A stretch of 64,000 nt of DNA from positions 913,843 through 977,842 of the forward strand of contig QANU01010622.1 of the NCBI GenBank assembly GCA_003254905.1, in the 5' to 3' direction. Below are positions 56,597-64,000 of the stretch, one piece after another; position 1 is the stretch's first letter; the number at the start of each line of letters is the position of its first letter. The position numbers and the translations under genes are program-made. The stretch is from Nissolia schottii (Eukaryota; Streptophyta; Magnoliopsida; Fabales; Fabaceae). The notes beneath the pieces are model-generated. The model did not search any database, had not been told where the DNA came from, and saw only the letters and a list, made by a program, of their open reading frames with translations.

Positions 56597-59500
56597 AAAT
56601 AAAATTTTTGATTTAATTTTTCAGTTTAAATAATTGGCTAGTATATATTTATTACGCGAAATCCTTCTTAAGGAAAAGCGGGATAATACATTCCACCCCC
56701 TTAGAAAAATTTCGCACACGAAATTTTAGTGCCTTCAAAGAGTTCCGGGTATGATTTTCTCATGTCAGACTCCAGTTCTCAGGTTTGCTCTTCGACCTTT
56801 CCATTCTCCCATATGACGCGCACCACAGGTATTTCCTAGTTTCTGGTTTTGCGAGTCTTGCGGTCGATAACCCTCCGTGGTGACAGGGGGAAGGAGAGAT
56901 CCTCCCTTAACTACACTGCATCGGATTCAAGCACATGGTCGGGAGATGCGTGGTATTTTCTTAACTGGGACACGTGGAAGAAATTGTGGACATATGCTAG
57001 GTTGGGTGGAAGGGCTATGCGGTAAGATACGAGTCCTATACGCTTAAGTATCTAGAAGGGCCCTATGAACCTTGGACTAAGCGTTCTAACCTTAAGCGAC
57101 CTCCCTATACCTATTGCTGGAGTGATCTTCAGGAATACATGCTCCCATTCTTGGAACTCGATTGGTTTACTCGTAGCATCAACATAGTTTTTCTGGCGAT
57201 TTTGCATAGTCCTGATACTCCCCCGGATCTTTCACCCACTACTCGGCTTCCCTGATTACCTCTAAACAAAGATTCTAGAATTCCCCACTATCATTCCAGC
57301 ACAATGGCAACTTACATTTTCGTCTGACGAGCTTCAAAAGGGGACATGTCAATGCTGACCTGATTGCTATTATTGTAGGAGAACTCCACGATTGGCAGCA
57401 TCTCATCCTAGTGTCCTGGCAGATCCAGCACGCATGCCCTCAACATGTCCTCCAACGTCTCTATCGTCCGCTCAGATTGTCCATCGGTTTGCGAGTGATA
57501 GGCGGTACTTAGTCACAACTCTGACTCATATGCCTTTTGGAAAGTCGTCCAAAATCACGATGTGAATCTTATATCCCGGTCAAAAATGATGGTCGTCGGG
57601 ACACCATGCAGCTGCACCACTTCCTTGACGTAAATCTGTACAAGCTTGTCCAACGGGTAGTTCATCCTGACTGGGATAAAATGCGCTAACTTGGTGAGTC
57701 TGTTGACAATCACCCAGATGGCGACTACTGCTTTGGTTGTACGGGGCAATCATGAGACAAAGTCCATAGCTATCCCTTCCCACTTCTACTCGGTTATCTC
57801 TGGCGGGGTCAACATTCCGTGCGACTTCTGGTGCTCAATCTTTACTTTCTGACATACCAAGCACTTTTCCACCTATTCCGCTATATCCTTTTTTAGTCCC
57901 GACCACCAAAACATCTTCGGATCATGATACATCTTAGTCATCCCTAGGTGTATCGTGAAATGGCTTTTATGTCTCTCACGGAGGATGTTCGTTCTCAACT
58001 CTCCCTCGTTTGGTAGACAGATGCGTTGGTTGAACCGCAAAATACCATTTGGTCCAAAAGCAACTTCCTTGACCTTCCCGCCATTCACAGCCTTAACAAA
58101 CTTTTGCCAAGTGTCATCCTCGCTTTTCTTCTATGCTTCCACAATCCTCAGACAGAACCCACTGGTGATCTGTATATGGCATAGCCTAATGCTGTTTAGA
58201 CGAAAGGTGATGCCTAAGTTGAAATCCCTGAAGCTCTGGATTAATTCTGACTCTTTGACCATCATCTGGGAGGCATACAACGACTTCCTGATTAGTGCAT
58301 CCGCTACTACATTTGCCTTGCCGGGGTGATAGTTCAATCCAAAGTCGTAGTCTTTTAGGAATTCCATCCACCTCCTCTGTCGCATGTTCAACTCCTTCTA
58401 ATCAAACAGGTATTTCAGACTTTTGTGGTTCGAAAATACCTCAAACCTCACCCCATACAAGTGATGCCTCCAAATTTTCAGTGCAAACACCACTGCAGCG
58501 AGTTCCGCATTGTGGGTGGGGTAGTTCAGCTCGTGAGTCTTAAGCTGCCTTGAAGCGAACGCCACCACCTACCTATTCTGCATGAGTACACACCCCAGCC
58601 TTGTGCCTGAGTCATCGCAGAAAACTTCATACGATACTTGAGGGTTGGACAAGATCAATACATGAGCAGTTGTCAATTTCTCTTTCAGCTCAAAAACTCT
58701 TCTCGCACTCCGGCGACCACACAAGTTGTGTTGCCTTCCTGGTCAACTTGGTGAGCGTGGCAATGCAATCTATGAAAACCCTTTGATGAATCTTCGGTAG
58801 TAACCAGCAAATCCCAAGAAACTCCAAATCTTTGTGATCGAGGTAGGTCTCTCCCATTGCTTAACCGCTTCGACCTTGCTTGGATCTACAGCAACTCCGC
58901 GTTCAGACACCACATGACCCAAAACTCGCACTTGGAGAGCTTCGCATGCAGCTTTTTATTCTTCAGAGTCTCCAGTACATCCTCAGATGCCTGGCGTGAT
59001 CCGCGTTGCTCAAGGAGTATACTCGTATGTCATTGATGAAGACGACGCACTCATCTAGGTACGCTCAAAAGATCTTGTTCATGTGGTCAATGAAGATGGC
59101 AGGAGCATTGGTCAATCCGAAGGACATCACCGTGAACTCGTAATGACCATAGCGAGACCGAAAGGCCGTCTTAGGGATATACTCATCCTTTACACGAATC
59201 TCTTGTTTCGGCTCCACCTCCGAAGATGCTAAAAAAATGTATTCCCGACTATCAAGGCAGCAATAGTACAAGGTGACGGATTCTACTCTAGGGGTCGGCG
59301 TGTCTATGGCTACTGAGTGAAAGGCCACCAATTTCTTGGCACAATCTAGGACGACTTGGTTGGCACGAAGCCAATCCATCACTAAGATTACGTCTAGGCC
59401 AGCTAAGGGTAGACATATCAAATTAGCCGAAAACATCCTATCCTGCAGTTGAAATGCACTTAGGACATACAAGACTAGTCTTGACAGGTGGTGCGGTAGA

Positions 59501-59640
59501 TGTAGACACGTTCAACGCATATGGTAATGATACGGGAGATAAGCTTAGGTCTCTAACATTCACATGTGATATAAAGGAGTGTGACACTCCTAAATCGTAA
59601 AGTACAGTCAAGGTTTTACCCTTCATTACACACATGTAAT
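56597..59640 (-). mobile_element. Ty3/gypsy chromovirus remnant 2 with truncated 3' LTR
   Basis: The element reads on minus. The protease zone at 59205-59640 has VLYDLGVSHSFISHV, where Asp-Leu-Gly replaces Asp-Ser-Gly, and [11 protein letters not shown]. Reverse transcriptase (58600-59170) has [20 protein letters not shown] at its high-coordinate part. RNase H has HPGKANVVADAL (about 58280-58320). The H2C2 zone (57873-58088) has GRHKSHFTIHLGMTKMYHD-like sequence. The integrase core is at 57555-57783, with chromodomain-type sequence down to 56750. A polypurine tract CTAAGGGGGTGGAA (56704-56691) directly precedes TGTATTATCCCGC at 56690, the start of the 3' LTR. Only about 94 bp of this LTR remains before remnant 1 begins. 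The LTR start matches the TGTAACATCCCGC family at 20501 and 20729. It is dead. Confidence 0.82.
56691..56704 (-). promoter_or_regulatory. Polypurine tract of gypsy remnant 2
   Basis: CTAAGGGGGTGGAA on the minus strand is followed at once by the LTR start TGTA. This is the usual plus-strand DNA primer position at the internal/3' LTR border. Confidence 0.75.
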
Positions 59641-60600
59641 TTCAGAGGAGAAAAAAAACAAAACCCAATTACAGGTAAAAAAATAAAGAAAAAGACAAGC
59701 TCTGTTACCATAACAAAACTTGATTTGCAATGGCAAAAACTCTCACTGCCTGCCTTGCCTAACTATGTATTCAATATATAGATAAAATTACAAAGTTCAT
59801 TGGCAGGAATCTAGGCTAATTTCTAGGGATCCTTAGGTTATTTCTCTCTAGGCTAATTTATAGGGATTGCTAGGCTGATTCTAATCTATTTACCTTTAAG
59901 CGAATCTCTTGTTTCGCCTCCACCTCCGAAGATGCTAAAAGGATGTATTCCTGACTATGAAGGCAGCATTAGTACAAGGTGACAGATTCTACTATAGGGG
60001 TCGGCGTGTCTACGGCTACTGAGTGAAAGGTCACCAATTTCTTGGCACAATCTAGGACGACTTGGTTGGCACGAAGCCAATCCATCACTAAGATTACGTC
60101 TAGGCCAACTAAGGGGAGACATATCAAATCAGCCGAAAACATCTTATCTTGCAGTTGAAATGGGCACTTAGGACATACAAGACAAGTCTTGACAGGTGGT
60201 GCGGTAGATGTAGAACGTTCAACGCATATGGTAATGATACGGGAGATAAGCTTAGGTCTCTAACATTCACATGTGATATAAAGGAGTGTGACACTCCTAA
60301 ATCGTAAAGTACAGTCAAGGTTTTACCCTTCATTACACACATATGTAATTTCAGAGGAGAAAAAAAAAACAAAATCCAATTTCAGGGAAAAAAATAAAGA
60401 AAAAGACAAGCTCTATTACCATAACAAAACTTCATTTACAATGGCAAAAACTCACTGCTTGCCTTGCCTGACTATGTATTCAATATATAGATAAAATAAC
60501 AAAGTTCATTGGCAGAAATCTAGGCTAATTTCTAGGGATCCTTAGGTTATTTCTGTCTAGGCTAATTTATAGGGATTGCTATGCTGATTCTAATCTATTT
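59193..60600. repeat. Tandem duplication of a gypsy-protease/receptor-kinase-intron chimera (about 0.7 kb x 2)
   Basis: Unit 1 (about 59193-59890) and unit 2 (about 59891-60600) are near-identical. Each holds part of the gypsy protease, a linker of about 120 bp with A-runs, and about 130 bp that equals the receptor-kinase intron near 52480-52605 in reverse. Unit 1 ends by jumping back into gypsy sequence; unit 2 continues into receptor-kinase sequence at 60600. Small indels separate the units. Confidence 0.9.
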
Positions 60601-63600
60601 AAGGAAATACAATATATGCAATAACTATACATAATATAGAAATTATATACAGTAATACGTTGTCCATCATATCTTGTGTACATATTCATCAATATCTCCT
60701 TAAATGCAACATGCCAATAATTTTTCCTACTTCTGAATGCGCAATGCTACATTTTTTTAAGTTTAACAAGTGAAAACAATACTCACTTCAAGACCAAATC
60801 TTTATTCAGAAGATCTGAAGGTACTGTTCCAAATAACATGTTATTTTGCACATACCTGCAACCATTATAAGCATTAACTATGATGTATCAAAATCAAATG
60901 AATCTCCATGAGTCCATGAGGTTGAACACACATCAAAGCTTTCTCTGCTATTTTCCACATTGATTGTAGGTCATAGTTTTTTCTTAGCGTTACTTTTTTC
61001 TTAGCGTGGGATCAATAATGCCTTGTATATCTCCACTCTCAATGTGTAATTTAGCCTGCAAAACATTCGATAAATGCAACCTAAATTTAGGATACATAAA
61101 TATAATTCAACATCATATAGAAGTTATTCGCATCTGTGTAGTTCAGTAAAAGAATAGACGCACCAAACAAATTATATGTCTTCTCTTACTGCCTATATAA
61201 ATTTATTCCACACATTGTAAAATTAAAATATTGTACAAACTATTTCAAAGAAAATACAAAAGCATCTTAGAGTTATAAGCTTCCGTTAAGATCCAAAGTC
61301 CAAAATTCAATGTCTGCAGAGAAATCAAAACTCACCCACTGAACTATGTTTAAGCACCAAAGCTGTCATTTGATATTGCTTCTTGACCAGATATGAGTTC
61401 AAGAAGAATTACATCAAAACTATAAATATCACTCTTTATCAGTCAGCTGCTGAGAAATATAGTACCTGTTATGGGGAAGATATAATGTTAAGCTTTGGTA
61501 ACCAAAGCTGCGGAGCATAGACAATTGTTTAAGGAAACACACAATCACGAAAAATGGATTAAGGCCTTACTCAGGATCCAGATATCCTACTGTCCCCCGA
61601 ACTATGCTAGAAACATGGGAGACTCCATCAACAGCAAGTTTGGAAAGACCAAAATCCGAAACCTTTGCTCTTATGTGCTTGTCAAGAAGAATATTTCTAC
61701 TTTTTAAGTCTCTGTGTATGACAGCAGGAACACATCCTGTGTGAAGATATTCAATCCCTGAACAAGCATGAGAAAAATACAATCAATACATTGTGGTCTA
61801 TATATAATATAGGCAAAGGGGTTCAATCAGAGAACATTTTTAATGATGAATTAGGGCTGTGAACCTTTGGCAGCATCTTCTGCAATCTCAAGGCGCTTAA
61901 TCCAATTCATGCACCGTCCATGTGTTAATGGGCCTACAAGAAGGTTAGGCATAATTGAGCATATAGATTTCACGGCAATACCCAAGAAGCTGTACCAAGT
62001 TTCTGTGATGGATTCTTGAAAGAAGAGTCACCTGCATCAAACAAAAATATACCTCAAATGTGAATAAATGTTCAATGCCAAATTGCCAACAGAATTTATT
62101 AAGAACGTCAGAAACTAGATTTATCTCTTTTAAGCTTCATTTAGAAACCAAATGAGGAGGGAAAGAAATGTTAGAAGACTGAAAGAGGTTTATAAAAAGG
62201 AGGTTACCTCATTGGAGAACTCTCGTTTTCCTTGATATGAATTACTGGTTAGAACTTTAACTACTATCTCTTCCCGTCTTGTAGTTTCCCATGGTAAACA
62301 ACTCCAAAGCCTCCCGAACCAATTTTTCTCTCGAAATTATTTGTAGAATTTTCAATTTCAGAATAACTGAAGCAGTGAGCAGCATCTGCAGGTCCTTCGC
62401 CCTTAGAAGAACCCAGACTTTGAGAAGGGAGAGAAACAAGATGATCTATAAAGAATGTAACCAAACAAATCATGTTCTACCGTCTCAAATCTCAGAAAGG
62501 GATAATATGTAATTTTGATTCATAATCTTACCTTTCTCATGATATCTTCTCTTTCCTTCATGCATAGACCAGCAAGACACGATAGTCGCCAGAAGTAGAA
62601 CTGCAGCTCCAACAGCTGAACCTATGATCACAAACGTGTGTCTTTTTTCTGCTTCTTTTGTGAAGATTAATGTTTCCAGAGTAGCTGTTGAAGATCAACA
62701 GCACTATGCAGATTAGTTCATAGATTCATCAGCAATGCTAAGGAGAACGATCCATCGTGGTTGGTCCAATGACATGGAAGAAAGCACAACTAATATAAAG
62801 GAAATACAAAATTCCAACAAGAAAAATCACGTGTAGGAATGTTTGCTTTTTCCTTGTTGTAAAGCAACCATTTTATTTCAGTGTAACAGATATTAAGACA
62901 CTGCATCAATACATGCAAAGTTCAAAATCACAAAGACAATAATAATTGAAAATCACAGCGTAGAAATAAATGGCTGCCCAATTGTTGCGTTTGATAAACA
63001 TACACTAACTGCAGGATTTGTAGCCAAAAATATAAGCTCTATCACTTTAATAGTGTTAGCATCAGATATAACAATAGTAGACCAATGAGTCGGCCCGACA
63101 GAAATGTCAAATTTTGGATAAATATTGTTATTATCAAAGTTCCCATACAAGAATGTCGCCCTCAGTAGGTATCTTGTCCTACTGACAACATCAAGTGTGT
63201 AGCAGTATTTCCTGGAATCAGCAGGAAAGTGTCATAGTGTTGTCTATTGCTTCCGCGTTTCATTGGCAATTGATATATTGCTTATTCTCCGCCAAGTCAG
63301 TTTATCATCAGGAGTCCATTCAAGGCCAATTTCATCGGTGAAATTTTCACTTCCTCCGCAGTCCAAACTTATGAAACCTGCTTAACATGACATATTTTGT
63401 CACAAAGAACAACATACATGAAAAGAACTAGATGCATATACAGTTCCATACTCTAATAGGAAAACATTACTAACGGAGTTCAATCATGTAAAGATTATGC
63501 AGATAATGCAGAAGATTAATTGTTAGGAAGAAGTCAAAGATTAATTGTTAAACAGTAATAATTTAAAAGAATTTTGGAAAAAGAAATAAGCATAGTAATA

Positions 63601-64000
63601 ATGTAAAGATTCATTAAACCATCATAAAACATGTAAAGATTCATTTAGTTCCTATTAAGATCTACAAGCCCCTGCGGGTTCCAAGAACCAAATAATCTTC
63701 ATACAAGAAGGATTGTCTATCATAACTAATGCTTAACCACAGTTTCAATTTGGCATTAAAATCCGCATTCAATCACTGTTAATTAAGTTACATATATCTT
63801 GCCAGCTACAAATGTAAAACCTCTAAAAACAAGATTTATTGAATGTTCCACCACACACCCTTGCACAGAAAACAACTAAACATTGATTTGATATTGGAAT
63901 TCTAAGCACCTAGTTCATGTAGCTAGACCCATCCAAGTAAAACTGAAAACACACGAATCAACAACACCAAAGCTGAATTTCGGTGTTCTATTATTTTGTT
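60469..64000 (-). pseudogene. Malectin-like/LRR receptor kinase, right copy: transmembrane and kinase part, scrambled
   Basis: It reads on minus and continues beyond the window. 64000-63380 equals intron 1 of the left copy (49566-50205). 63370-62950 encodes the start of the malectin-like domain (LDCGG, RKYCYTLDVVSRTRYLL, YGNFDNNNIYPKFDIS) with stops such as KQ-stop. The second malectin half and the LRR exons are missing. 62690-62520 is the transmembrane exon (FVIIGSAVGAAVLLLATIVS). Kinase: [17 protein letters not shown] (about 62270-62330), VVKVLTSNSYQGKREFSNE with the ATP-binding Lys, IHHRNLVQLLGYC (about 61985-62025), a lost stretch, then [13 protein letters not shown] and [11 protein letters not shown] (61620-61725), [11 protein letters not shown] and DLQSMWKIAEKAL-like words down to about 60905. 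Catalytic HRD and DFG survive, but stops and internal losses prevent a full kinase. An LRR exon (60786-60860) follows the C-lobe, out of order. Confidence 0.85.

Overview
This is plant nuclear DNA, almost certainly a eudicot. It has long AT-rich non-coding stretches, GT-AG introns, dense nested LTR retrotransposons, hAT-type short elements and a tRNA-derived SINE. Two runs of N mark assembly gaps. A legume is my guess from the look of the LTR families; nothing here proves it.

Only two genes look intact. (1) A complete 12-exon gene for LCB2, the catalytic subunit of serine palmitoyltransferase, lies on + at 30365-37867 and encodes 489 residues. Exon phases are consistent throughout and the PLP-binding lysine is present at residue 311. 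(2) A single-exon gene on - at 28901-29527 encodes a 208-residue, Asp-rich acidic protein with a CHZ-like motif near its C terminus. The two are divergent and share a short intergenic region (about 840 bp) that contains a 30-N gap.

1-25 kb is a nest of dead mobile elements. A plant-mobile-domain (PMD) gene remnant (about 3.3-11.3 kb) is split by a 2.9 kb LTR with perfect 5 bp target duplications and by a second LTR. Next come a gypsy integrase scrap, a composite inverted-repeat element carrying a LINE RNase H fragment, a hAT-type element with a 303-N gap, a gypsy gag remnant split by another solo LTR, and a nested cluster of Tekay-like LTRs (18.0-24.1 kb). 25-28.9 kb is quiet, with one SINE and one foldback MITE.

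Intron 8 of LCB2 (3.1 kb) holds two related hAT-type elements 172 bp apart, each with a perfect 8 bp target duplication. Downstream is a degenerate Ty1/copia element (38.8-43.4 kb) whose integrase is split by a solo LTR. It is followed by LTR-like debris and a further hAT-type element (46.6-47.5 kb).

49-64 kb holds the most unusual structure: two broken copies of one malectin-like/LRR receptor kinase gene (At1g67720 type) in opposite orientation. The left copy (+) keeps the ectodomain and lacks transmembrane and kinase parts. The right copy (-) keeps the first malectin part, transmembrane segment and kinase, lacks most LRR exons, and has an LRR exon joined behind the kinase C-lobe. Between them lie two head-to-tail Ty3/gypsy chromovirus remnants (-) and a tandem ~0.7 kb duplication fusing gypsy protease sequence to receptor-kinase intron sequence. 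I saw no CRISPR array, rRNA, stand-alone tRNA gene or prokaryote-type operon.
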